The notes under the pieces are model-generated. The model was given only the letters and a program-made list of their open reading frames with translations, ran no database searches and was not told the DNA's origin. A program made the translations under genes and the position numbers. A stretch of 5,002 bases of DNA from positions 1 through 5,002 of the forward strand of contig CAMEXG010000149.1 of the NCBI GenBank assembly GCA_945947045.1, read 5' to 3'. The stretch's first letter is position 1, and each line of letters begins with the position of its first letter. This document shows positions 1-5,000 of the stretch, one piece after another. This DNA comes from an uncultured Spirochaetales bacterium. GTDB lineage: Bacteria > Spirochaetota > Spirochaetia > Sphaerochaetales > Sphaerochaetaceae.

Positions 1-9
1 ATATTGAAC

Positions 10-135
10 ACTGTGTTACGTTTTTCCTGAACTGTATAACGTTATTCATAAACCCGATAACGTTATTCGAGTACTGTAAAACGTTATTCTAAACCTATGT
101 AACGTTATTCAATAACTGTATTACGTTTTAAAATA
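10..135. repeat. Six tandem 21-bp direct repeats with a dyad core
   Basis: Six units start at 10, 31, 52, 73, 94 and 115, with an exact 21-bp period and no insertions or deletions. The best-conserved part is ACTGTATAACGTTATTC, followed by about four variable bases. The trinucleotide ACG falls at 18, 39, 60, 81, 102 and 123. Units 2 and 3 carry a perfect 10-bp palindrome, ATAACGTTAT; the other units keep all or part of it. All three plus-strand and all three minus-strand frames are broken by stops, so this is not a coding heptapeptide repeat. A period of two helical turns puts every core on the same DNA face, as expected for an iteron or operator array, but no protein that would bind it is encoded here. 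The array may continue upstream of base 1, since TATT at 2-5 resembles a unit tail. The repeat is seen directly; its function is unknown. Confidence 0.9.
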
Positions 136-175
136 TTATCATTGCTAACGTGTGTAACGAAAATAAAGGGGGAGC

Positions 176-187
176 GAACACGTGTTC
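176..187. repeat. Perfect 12-bp palindrome GAACACGTGTTC
   Basis: The two half-sites GAACAC and GTGTTC abut directly. The same half-sites occur nearby: AACACTGTGTT at 7-17 is an 11-bp odd palindrome, and GTGTTC recurs at 236-241. This suggests a related set of protein-binding sites in the tRNA-proximal intergenic region. The binding role is inference. Confidence 0.45.
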
Positions 188-250
188 ATTTACGTTGCTA
201 CAGTTACCCCAATTTTGCCTAATTACAGAGCTTCTGTGTTCAATTACGTT
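182..250. repeat. Dispersed 15-bp direct repeat pair, diverged kin of the 21-bp array
   Basis: GTGTTCATTTACGTT (182-196) and GTGTTCAATTACGTT (236-250) match at 14 of 15 positions and lie 54 bp apart. TTACAGAG also occurs twice, at 223-230 and 249-256. These share the TTACGTT and GTGTT words of the 21-bp units, so the region from 136 to about 256 looks like an eroded or variant continuation of the array. No gene is visible between 1 and 290. Confidence 0.5.
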
Positions 251-287
251 ACAGAGAAGGTCTTTTAATTCCTTATGGTGTAGTAAT

Positions 288-324
288 AAAAAAAGTCAGA
301 ACCTGATTGTATCAAATTCTGACT
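288..324 (-). terminator. Strong intrinsic terminator of tRNA-Leu
   Basis: Read on the minus strand, arms AGTCAGAATTTGAT and ATCAGGTTCTGACT form a continuous 14-bp stem (two G-U pairs) closed by a 3-nt ACA loop. Seven T's follow (288-294 as A's on the plus strand). The hairpin begins 7 nt after the last tRNA base, which fits a monocistronic tRNA transcription unit. There is no T-run on the plus-strand side, so it acts in one direction only. Confidence 0.85.
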
Positions 325-331
325 CAAAGGA

Positions 332-414
332 TACCCGGAACGGGACTTGAACCCGTACGGCCGTGAGGCCAGGAGATTTTAAGTCTCCAGTGTCTACCAT
401 TCCACCACCCAGGC
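332..414 (-). tRNA. tRNA-Leu, anticodon UAA
   Basis: This is a complete class II tRNA of 83 nt that decodes UUA leucine codons. On the minus strand the 5' acceptor strand is GCCTGGG and the 3' strand is TCCGGGT. They form seven pairs, three of them G-U, and the discriminator is A73 as leucyl-tRNA synthetase requires. The D-arm region reads TGGTGGAATGGTAGACAC. The anticodon stem is GGAGA/TCTCC with loop CTTAAAA, giving anticodon TAA. The long variable arm has a GCC/GGC stem, and the T arm is ACGGG-TTCAAGT-CCCGT. The bases after A73 are TCC, so CCA is not encoded and must be added by CCA-adding enzyme. A strong terminator follows and an A/T-rich promoter-like stretch precedes it. tRNA-Leu genes are common integration sites, but no integrase or att duplication is visible here. 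Confidence 0.97.
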
Positions 415-421
415 GACATAG

Positions 422-430
422 GTTATAATA
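422..430 (-). promoter_or_regulatory. Candidate -10 region of the tRNA-Leu promoter
   Basis: On the minus strand, overlapping -10-like hexamers TATTAT (430-425) and TATAAC (427-422) lie 8 to 11 bp before the tRNA 5' end. They are preceded by an eight-T run that could serve as an A/T-rich upstream element. The matching -35 is poor (TTCCCT at 453-448 with 17-bp spacing). This is plausible because a tRNA needs a promoter close by and the next minus-strand gene is over 500 bp away. Confidence 0.4.
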
Positions 431-432
431 AT

Positions 433-469
433 AAAAAAAAAGAAGAAAGGGAAGATATAAGCCTTTCTT
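433..469 (-). terminator. Hairpin plus T-run reading toward the tRNA, possible end of uup read-through
   Basis: On the minus strand, AAGAAAGG (469-462) pairs with CCTTTCTT (450-443) across an 11-nt loop, and C-T9-type sequence follows directly (442-433). The shape is that of an intrinsic terminator in the minus direction. The only minus-strand gene upstream is uup, whose stop is about 530 bp away on the far side of the 161-aa gene. It could therefore end uup read-through, or insulate the tRNA. The arms are purine/pyrimidine-rich and G+C-poor, so a chance structure is possible. Confidence 0.45.
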
Positions 470-500
470 TCCTTTGACTAAAAAATAGAGTAAATTAAGT

Positions 501-507
501 AAGAAGG
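501..507 (+). promoter_or_regulatory. Ribosome binding site of the membrane-anchored 161-aa gene
   Basis: AAGAAGG ends 6 nt before the ATG at 514, a normal Shine-Dalgarno match and spacing. It supports this start and shows that the organism uses SD-led initiation, in contrast with the two divergent genes to the right. A TTGACT box at 474-479 exists but has no good -10 partner in a position compatible with this ribosome binding site. Confidence 0.7.
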
Positions 508-513
508 TATTTT

Positions 514-999
514 ATGACAAGTTGGCATGATTTCTTTATAGGTTTGGCAGTAGGAGTGTGTTTTGCTCTAGTTGTTTGGGTGATTTATATTTTTAAGGTT
601 CGCTCCACAAGAATCAAAGGTGATAATGAAGTAAGAAAGTATAAAGATATGCTTACTTCCCGCATGGAGATAGAAAGCGAAGGCATTGAGAAGCTTAAGA
701 AGAATAATGAAGAGTTAAAGACTCAGAACGAGAATCTGAGAATCTCACTTCAGACCATGAGCCAGAAGCCAGGTAGAAAAGAAATGGAGAGATTACAGGT
801 ATATCAGAAGGCTGTAGATAGACTGACGATCAACTCTCCTGGTTTCGGACCTGCATGGCAGGCTGCCCTCAAAGAGAGTGAGGAAGAGTTCAGTAAAACA
901 TACTCAGGAGTACTCCCATTTATCAGGAGAGTAATTCCTGGTAAGACCAATGCCCAGTTGATGGATTCAGAGGATGTGATAAATGGAGATGAAGCTTAA
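514..999 (+). CDS. Membrane-anchored coiled-coil protein, function unknown
   Basis: I do not recognise this 161-aa protein. Residues 1-7 are a short polar N-terminus. Residues 8-27 (starting FIGLAVGVCF) form one hydrophobic helix, followed by basic residues (K28, R30, R33, K35), so the bulk should face the cytoplasm. Residues about 40-85 are rich in E, K, N and L with heptad-like spacing, typical of a coiled coil. A more conserved-looking segment follows at about 91-143, with NSPGFGPAW and LPFIRRVIPG, and then an acidic tail. The overall plan, a single N-terminal helix plus a coiled coil, superficially recalls YhcB-type cell-envelope proteins, but I see no diagnostic match. The start is fixed by a good SD. 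The gene is probably monocistronic, and its stop overlaps the stop of convergent uup by 4 bp. It is a real gene by its SD, its length and its protein-like composition. Confidence 0.85.
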   Translation: MTSWHDFFIGLAVGVCFALVVWVIYIFKVRSTRIKGDNEVRKYKDMLTSRMEIESEGIEKLKKNNEELKTQNENLRISLQTMSQKPGRKEMERLQVYQKAVDRLTINSPGFGPAWQAALKESEEEFSKTYSGVLPFIRRVIPGKTNAQLMDSEDVINGDEA

Positions 1000-1009
1000 G
1001 TAGAAGCTT
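992..1009. repeat. Inverted AAGCTT pair at the convergent gene ends
   Basis: Two AAGCTT palindromes (992-997 and 1004-1009) flank a 6-nt spacer and straddle the overlapping stop codons. They can form a small 6-bp stem-loop in either strand's RNA. Only TTTCTCTT follows on the plus strand and no T-run on the minus strand, so at best it helps the neighbouring terminator. Confidence 0.35.
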
Positions 1010-2864
1010 TCTCTTCCAATTCGAGCCATCTCTCGGTTTTTTCGTCTAAGAGATTCTTTTTATCCTCATAGAGCTTGGTTCTTTCTTGTAGGGTTCCAAG
1101 CTCAGTTTTTTCAGCAGTGACGAAAGATTCTTCCAGCTTTCCTATAAGAGCCTCGATTTCTTCTATCTCTTTCTCCAACATTTCTTTCTCTCGTGCTTCT
1201 TTGTAAGAAAGACCTTTCTTCTCTTTGCCGTGCCGTTCTGTCCTTTCTTTTTCTTTTAATGTTTCTGTAATCTTCTCTTCTTTTTCTATTCTCTCTTTTT
1301 CTTCCTTCCACTGGGTGTAATTACCAGGAAAGAGAGTAATCTTTTGGTTCTCGATAACAAAGAGCATGTCGACAGTACAGTCTAGAAATGTTCTGTCGTG
1401 GCTTGATATTATAGCGCAGCCTGGGAATGAGGATATATACTCTTCCAAGTTTTCCATTGTCTCGATGTCTATATCATTTGTAGGCTCATCTAATAGAAGG
1501 AAATTAGGATTGGAGATGAGACGTGTAATGAGATAGAGCCTTCTTCTCTCTCCTCCAGAGAGAAGCTCAATAGGAGTGCGATGCATGGATGAAGGAAAAC
1601 CGAAAATTTCCAAGAATCTTGCAGTAGTTACATCTTCTCCCTTTGAGTATCTTACTCTCTCTCCATAATCAAGGGCGTAATCAAGGACAGTCTTTTTACT
1701 CTCCAAGTTTCTTCCTAGCTGATCATAATATCCAAAAACCGTGTTTACCCCTTTGTCTACATTTCCGCTGTCAGGAAGTGTCCTTCCGTCCATAATATCG
1801 AGGAGGGTGGACTTGCCGCTTCCATTATTCCCCACCAGACCTATCTTCATTCCCTTTGTAAAGGAGAAAGTGAAGTCTGAGAATAGTGTTCTGTCCCCAT
1901 ATTTTTTACTTATTTCCGTCAAGTCTAGTATTTTCTTTCCAAGTCTTCGTTCAAGAGAGGTGAACTCTGTTATCTTGTCGTCTCTTACTTTCTCCAGTGA
2001 TGACTGCATCTCTTCGATTCTGTCTTTTCTGTTCTTGTCTTTTCCTGTCCTTGCCTGAGGTCCCCTCATAAGCCACTTAAGCTCTCGTCTCAGAATAGTC
2101 TGCAGTCTCTGCTGCTCTTTTTCATTCATTACTATTCTTTCTTCTTTTCTCTCTAAGTAGGCAGAGTAGGAACCCGGATGTCTATAGAAGTGTCTTCTGT
2201 CCAGTTCCCAGATAGTAGAACAGCACTCATTTAGAATATGGCGGTCATGAGTGACAATGATAACTGAGATTGAAGTAGCCTTAATCCAGGATTCAATATA
2301 CTCCACGCTCTTTATGTCCAAGTGGTTTGTCGGTTCGTCAAGAAGTAATAATCCAGGGCGAAGGGCAAAGGCTCTGGCTATTGCCACTTTCTTTTGTTCT
2401 CCCCCGGAGAGGGAGTCCATTCTACTTTCAGGGGAAAAATCTTCACCCATATCAGTGATAGAAGCAAGAAAAGATCTCTCAATATCCCAGAGATTCTCTT
2501 TCTCGATTTTCTCTCCCAAAGCTGTGTATGCTTTCTCGTCTCCTTTTTCTAATGCCTTATGATAATCTTTAAGAGTCTCTATGTTTTTATCTTTCGACAG
2601 ATAGAGATAATCCATGACAGTACAGCCTTCAGGATATATAACGTTCTGTTCCAGCATAACGATGTTAGTGCCGCTTCTAAGAGATATCTTTCCTTCATCT
2701 GGAGTTATTTCTCCAGATAAAGTCTTTAGGAATGTAGATTTCCCACATCCATTCTTTCCGACTATTCCAACTTTCTCTCCACTTTCCAGTCCAAGAGTAA
2801 CGTTTTCAAAGAGAGGCTCGTCTTTTAGAGTCTTTTCAAGGTTTTCAATGCTCAGTATATTCAC
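996..2864 (-). CDS. uup: ABC-F family ATPase Uup
   Basis: This 622-aa soluble protein has two ABC ATPase domains and no membrane segments, as in translation-associated ABC-F factors. Domain 1 has Walker A GKNGCGKST (36-44), Q-loop Q73, signature LSGGEQ (152-157), Walker B with LLDEPTNHLD (174-183, catalytic E177) and switch H206. The inter-domain linker (about 228-310) carries ELKW-RG-AR typical of Uup. Domain 2 has Walker A GNNGSGKST (345-353), Q382, LSGGER (435-440), LLDEPTNDID (457-466, E460) and H489. The DEPTND form and the C-terminal coiled coil from LSYKEAREKE to ERWLELE (552-617) are Uup hallmarks. E. coli Uup (635 aa) acts on ribosomes, and its C-terminal domain binds branched DNA; loss raises transposon precise excision. 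All nucleotide-binding residues are present. The start is GTG, the first possible start after the in-frame TGA at 2912-2910, and the N-terminal strand aligns with the family. No SD precedes it. Confidence 0.93.
   Translation of the reverse strand: MNILSIENLEKTLKDEPLFENVTLGLESGEKVGIVGKNGCGKSTFLKTLSGEITPDEGKISLRSGTNIVMLEQNVIYPEGCTVMDYLYLSKDKNIETLKDYHKALEKGDEKAYTALGEKIEKENLWDIERSFLASITDMGEDFSPESRMDSLSGGEQKKVAIARAFALRPGLLLLDEPTNHLDIKSVEYIESWIKATSISVIIVTHDRHILNECCSTIWELDRRHFYRHPGSYSAYLERKEERIVMNEKEQQRLQTILRRELKWLMRGPQARTGKDKNRKDRIEEMQSSLEKVRDDKITEFTSLERRLGKKILDLTEISKKYGDRTLFSDFTFSFTKGMKIGLVGNNGSGKSTLLDIMDGRTLPDSGNVDKGVNTVFGYYDQLGRNLESKKTVLDYALDYGERVRYSKGEDVTTARFLEIFGFPSSMHRTPIELLSGGERRRLYLITRLISNPNFLLLDEPTNDIDIETMENLEEYISSFPGCAIISSHDRTFLDCTVDMLFVIENQKITLFPGNYTQWKEEKERIEKEEKITETLKEKERTERHGKEKKGLSYKEAREKEMLEKEIEEIEALIGKLEESFVTAEKTELGTLQERTKLYEDKKNLLDEKTERWLELEEKAST
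1022..1042 (+). terminator. Candidate terminator of the 161-aa gene inside the uup coding sequence
   Basis: CGAG (1022-1025) pairs with CTCG (1032-1035) around a 6-nt loop, with T1021-G1036 as a further wobble pair, and six T's follow (1037-1042). It starts 22 nt after the stop at 999. The stem is short, so termination may be partial. The T-run is the complement of the A-rich Lys-Thr codons near the uup C-terminus, so it may be only coding sequence. Confidence 0.4.
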
Positions 2865-2870
2865 GCCATT

Positions 2871-2899
2871 ATAATAGTAAAAAGAGGGCTTGGTGTCAT
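2871..2899 (-). promoter_or_regulatory. uup promoter, predicted leaderless start
   Basis: On the minus strand, -35 ATGACA (2899-2894, 5 of 6 matches to TTGACA) and -10 TATTAT (2876-2871) are separated by 17 bp. The expected transcription start is about 2865-2864, the G of the GTG start codon at 2864-2862. A perfect TATAAT (2873-2868) overlaps this -10 but would have a 20-bp spacer. No SD-like sequence lies between the -10 and GTG. Leaderless translation of uup mRNA is inference. Confidence 0.6.
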
Positions 2900-2927
2900 T
2901 GTCCTTATTTCATGAGAATGAGATAAT
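2899..2927 (+). promoter_or_regulatory. Promoter of the FAD-dependent oxidoreductase, predicted leaderless start
   Basis: -35 TTGTCC (2899-2904, 4 of 6 matches) and -10 GATAAT (2922-2927, 5 of 6) are separated by 17 bp. Only CATACT lies between the -10 and the ATG at 2934, so transcription should begin at or within a base or two of the start codon. The -35 shares base 2899 with the divergent uup -35, so the two promoters abut back to back. Confidence 0.6.
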
Positions 2928-2938
2928 CATACTATGAT
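2926..2938. repeat. 13-bp odd palindrome over the oxidoreductase start
   Basis: ATCATA-C-TATGAT overlaps the end of the -10 box, the predicted transcription start and the ATG at 2934. Its position would suit a repressor operator, but the sequence is A/T-rich and short and may be chance. Confidence 0.3.
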
Positions 2939-4466
2939 ACGAGACATAGACCTTACTCTTACGCCCCAAGAGGCCTTTGAAGAGAAAACCATAATCAAAA
3001 GAGCATCATCTAAGTGTGGCATGGCAAATGATAAAGTAACAGGAATAAAGATTCTTAGAAAAAGCATTGATGCTAGGCGTAGTGATATAAAGATTAACCT
3101 AAGAGTAAGGCTCTTTGTAGGTGAAGAGGTTAAAAACACTTGGACTCCTGTCTCTTTTCCTGATGTTTCTTCGTCTCCCTCAGCTGTCGTGGTCGGCATG
3201 GGACCTGCGGGGCTCTTTGCTTCTCTTACATTGATTGAAAATGGTATTAAACCCATAGTGTTGGAAAGAGGAAAAGATGTTCACGAAAGAAAGAGGGATT
3301 GTGCTCTTTTGTGTACAAAAGGGGAACTAAATATAGAGTCCAACTATGTATATGGAGAGGGTGGAGCCGGTGCTTTTAGTGACGGTAAGCTCTATACGAG
3401 ATCCATCAAGCGTGGCGACGTAGGAAAAGTATTATCATTATTGGTGCAGCATGGAGCAGATGAATCGATTCTCTATGAAACTCATCCCCATATCGGTACA
3501 GATAAGCTCCCTCTTGTCATGGAGAATATTCGTAAAACAATCATAAATAGTGGAGGAGAAGTCCACTTTAATACAAAAGTCGTCTCTCTCTTAAAGAATG
3601 ATGAAAGAGTATACGGTGTAAAGTGTGAGAATGGAGAAGAATATTTGGGGCCTGTTATTCTCGCCACCGGACACAGTGCAAAGGATGTGTACAGATTCCT
3701 TGATTCCTCTTCTATAATGCTTGAAGCTAAAGACACAGCAGTGGGGGTGAGACTGGAGCATCCCCAATCTCTTATTGATCAGATCCAATACCATAACCCA
3801 AAGGGAAGGGGAGCGTATCTTCCCCCTGCAACATATTCCTTCGTAACACAAGTTAATGGAAGGGGAGTCTACTCTTTCTGCATGTGCCCGGGAGGAAGCA
3901 TTGTCCCGACAGCTACAGAGTATGGAGCTTTAAGCGTCAATGGTATGAGTTCTTCTTCTCGCTCAGGAAGTAAAGCCAACTCAGCAATGGTAGTGCAGAT
4001 AAGAAAAGAAGATGTTCCTGGAATAGGAGTGTTTTCAGTTCTTGAATGGGTTGAGAATATAGAACGAAATAGCTTCAGAGACAAGTTCAAGGCTCCTTCT
4101 CAAAGAATGGCTGACTTTGTGGACTACAAGTTCTCATCCACTCTTCCCAAGTCTACATATGCTCCAGGTCTTGTATCTTCTGATTTACATGATGTTTTGC
4201 CTCCTATAGTATCTTCTTCTCTCAAGGATGGTTTTATAAACTTTGGGCGTATGACAAGAGGAAAGTTCCTTACAAACGAAGCGGTGATGATAGCTTCTGA
4301 AACTAGGACAAGCTCACCTGTTCGCATTATTAGGGATGAAGCTTATAAATCCATCCCAGGCTTGTATCCTGCAGGAGAAGGAGCTGGATATGCCGGAGGA
4401 ATAGTAAGTGCAGCAATAGACGGAACAGAGGTTGCAAAAGCATTGGCAAAATGCTTAATTTGTTGA
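2934..4466 (+). CDS. COG2509-type FAD-dependent oxidoreductase
   Basis: This 510-aa cytoplasmic flavoprotein resembles the uncharacterised FAD-dependent dehydrogenase family COG2509; its substrate is unknown. Residues 1-82 form the family's N-terminal domain, including RKSIDARRSDIKI (42-54). The Rossmann FAD-binding core follows: VVVGMGPAGLFAS (85-97, GxGxxG at 88-93) and E111 in VLERG, expected to bind the FAD ribose. The family block YGEGGAGAFSDGKLYT lies at 140-155. ATGH (244-247) is the second FAD segment. The family block FCMCPGG (315-321) has two cysteines, C316 and C318, and RTSSPVRIIR lies at 458-467. The C-terminal FAD block PAGEGAGYAGGIVSAAIDG is at 479-497. Length is close to that usual for the family. 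ATG at 2934 is forced: an in-frame TGA lies at 2919-2921 with no other start between. There is no convincing SD. The gene is divergent from uup and stands alone. Confidence 0.87.
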   Translation: MIRDIDLTLTPQEAFEEKTIIKRASSKCGMANDKVTGIKILRKSIDARRSDIKINLRVRLFVGEEVKNTWTPVSFPDVSSSPSAVVVGMGPAGLFASLTLIENGIKPIVLERGKDVHERKRDCALLCTKGELNIESNYVYGEGGAGAFSDGKLYTRSIKRGDVGKVLSLLVQHGADESILYETHPHIGTDKLPLVMENIRKTIINSGGEVHFNTKVVSLLKNDERVYGVKCENGEEYLGPVILATGHSAKDVYRFLDSSSIMLEAKDTAVGVRLEHPQSLIDQIQYHNPKGRGAYLPPATYSFVTQVNGRGVYSFCMCPGGSIVPTATEYGALSVNGMSSSSRSGSKANSAMVVQIRKEDVPGIGVFSVLEWVENIERNSFRDKFKAPSQRMADFVDYKFSSTLPKSTYAPGLVSSDLHDVLPPIVSSSLKDGFINFGRMTRGKFLTNEAVMIASETRTSSPVRIIRDEAYKSIPGLYPAGEGAGYAGGIVSAAIDGTEVAKALAKCLIC

Positions 4467-4479
4467 GTAATAAGAAGAA

Positions 4480-4494
4480 ATACATATTATGTAT
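4480..4494. repeat. 15-bp A/T palindrome after the oxidoreductase gene
   Basis: ATACATA-T-TATGTAT lies 14 bp beyond the stop codon. As RNA it could form a 6-bp A/U hairpin with a 3-nt loop. No T-run follows directly, so it is not itself a terminator. Confidence 0.3.
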
Positions 4495-4518
4495 ATGCTA
4501 GCTGACTTTAGTATTTTT
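4495..4518 (+). terminator. Weak intrinsic terminator candidate after the oxidoreductase
   Basis: ATGCTA (4495-4500) pairs with TAGTAT (4509-4514) with one G-U pair and an 8-nt loop. Four further T's follow, giving a run of five T's at 4514-4518. It sits 29 nt after the stop codon at 4466, the expected place. The stem is short and A/U-rich, so efficiency is doubtful. Confidence 0.4.
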
Positions 4519-4524
4519 CGTTGT

Positions 4525-4771
4525 TCACAGCCTAAACTTATATCCCCAAAAGCATGCATGCATCTTTCTGCCATATTTCGGGATTGTCCTGTCATATTCC
4601 CGTTCCTGGATGTGCAATCTAAAAAAAAATGATTCTATCCGAGACTGCCTGAGTTTCTATGGTCTTTGCTTTGATATAAACTTTCAAGTTTGAAGGGATT
4701 GTAATAATGAACTCCTTGTAGCTGAGTTTACCCTTCTTTTTCAATTTATACTCATCTATGCTACTTTCAAA
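4525..4771 (-). pseudogene. Possible broken coding remnant with a poly-T frameshift
   Basis: On the minus strand a 50-codon open stretch starts after two in-frame TAG codons (4771 to the TAG at 4621-4619). It has no start codon and reads as lysine-rich, protein-like sequence (for example YKEFIITIPSNLKVYI). It ends at a run of nine T's (4629-4621). With eight T's the frame would continue without a stop for 31 more codons to the TGA at 4527-4525, including EYDRTIPKYGRK and FWGYKFRL. This looks like a single-base homopolymer frameshift in a decaying gene. The GYKFRL ending faintly recalls GYK motifs in DDE transposases, but that is not enough to name it. A chance open stretch cannot be excluded. 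Confidence 0.35.
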
Positions 4772-4928
4772 CTACTAGATCATTCCACAATAAAAAGTAA
4801 TTGACACTTTTCTCACGGCATTAGTTTGCGGCCTAAAATGAGTATCCAAGTTATTAAGGATGTGTGTACTCTACACATTTAGCTCTTAAACTATACTTCA
4901 TGGGAGTTATTGTTTGTAAGAGATTCTA

Positions 4929-5000
4929 AATTAGACCAGAATAGGGAAACTGTTCCTTATACTTTCTTAGGTCCTGTAGAGTGCGAAAGCCATAAGGGAT
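4929..5000 (-). pseudogene. Possible further coding remnant at the window edge
   Basis: On the minus strand 24 open codons (protein-like, with FRTLQDLRKYKEQFPYSG) run from the window edge to a TAG at 4928-4926. They are in a different frame from the 4525-4771 remnant. The reading may be the 3' part of a gene beyond the window or another piece of the same decayed gene. Between the two, 4772-4925 has stops in every minus-strand frame, and I see nothing else in it apart from a 15-bp palindrome TGTGTA-CTC-TACACA (4863-4877). Confidence 0.25.

Noticed and set aside
10..135. The 21-bp repeats as a CRISPR array
   Set aside because: The repeats are directly tandem with about 4 variable bases between cores. 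There are no spacers of usable length, and no cas genes are present.
150..350. A 66-codon open frame on the plus strand left of the tRNA
   Set aside because: It has no SD, runs through the repeat-rich region and the tRNA terminator, and ends inside the tRNA gene. The product shows no recognisable domain.
332..414. tRNA-Leu as the attachment site of an integrated element
   Set aside because: There is no integrase gene, no repeat of the tRNA 3' end elsewhere in the window, and the flanking genes are ordinary chromosomal genes.
474..479. TTGACT as the -35 of the 161-aa gene
   Set aside because: At 16-18 bp spacing the -10 position is AAGTAA-like and overlaps the ribosome binding site, so transcription would start after the SD.
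1741..2874. Plus-strand open frames lying opposite uup
   Set aside because: They are shadows of the strongly supported uup reading frame, with serine/phenylalanine-rich composition and no SD.
2861..2899. A 12-codon upstream reading frame (ATG at 2899 to TGA at 2863-2861, minus strand) overlapping the uup GTG, which could act as a leader peptide
   Set aside because: Its ATG lies in the proposed -35 box and its body covers the -10 box, so it would not be transcribed from that promoter. The only SD-like AAGGA is just 2 nt before the ATG, too close.
4552..4563. GCATGCATGCAT run as a regulatory repeat
   Set aside because: It is only three tetranucleotide copies, and it falls within the possible coding remnant, where it is explained as coding sequence.
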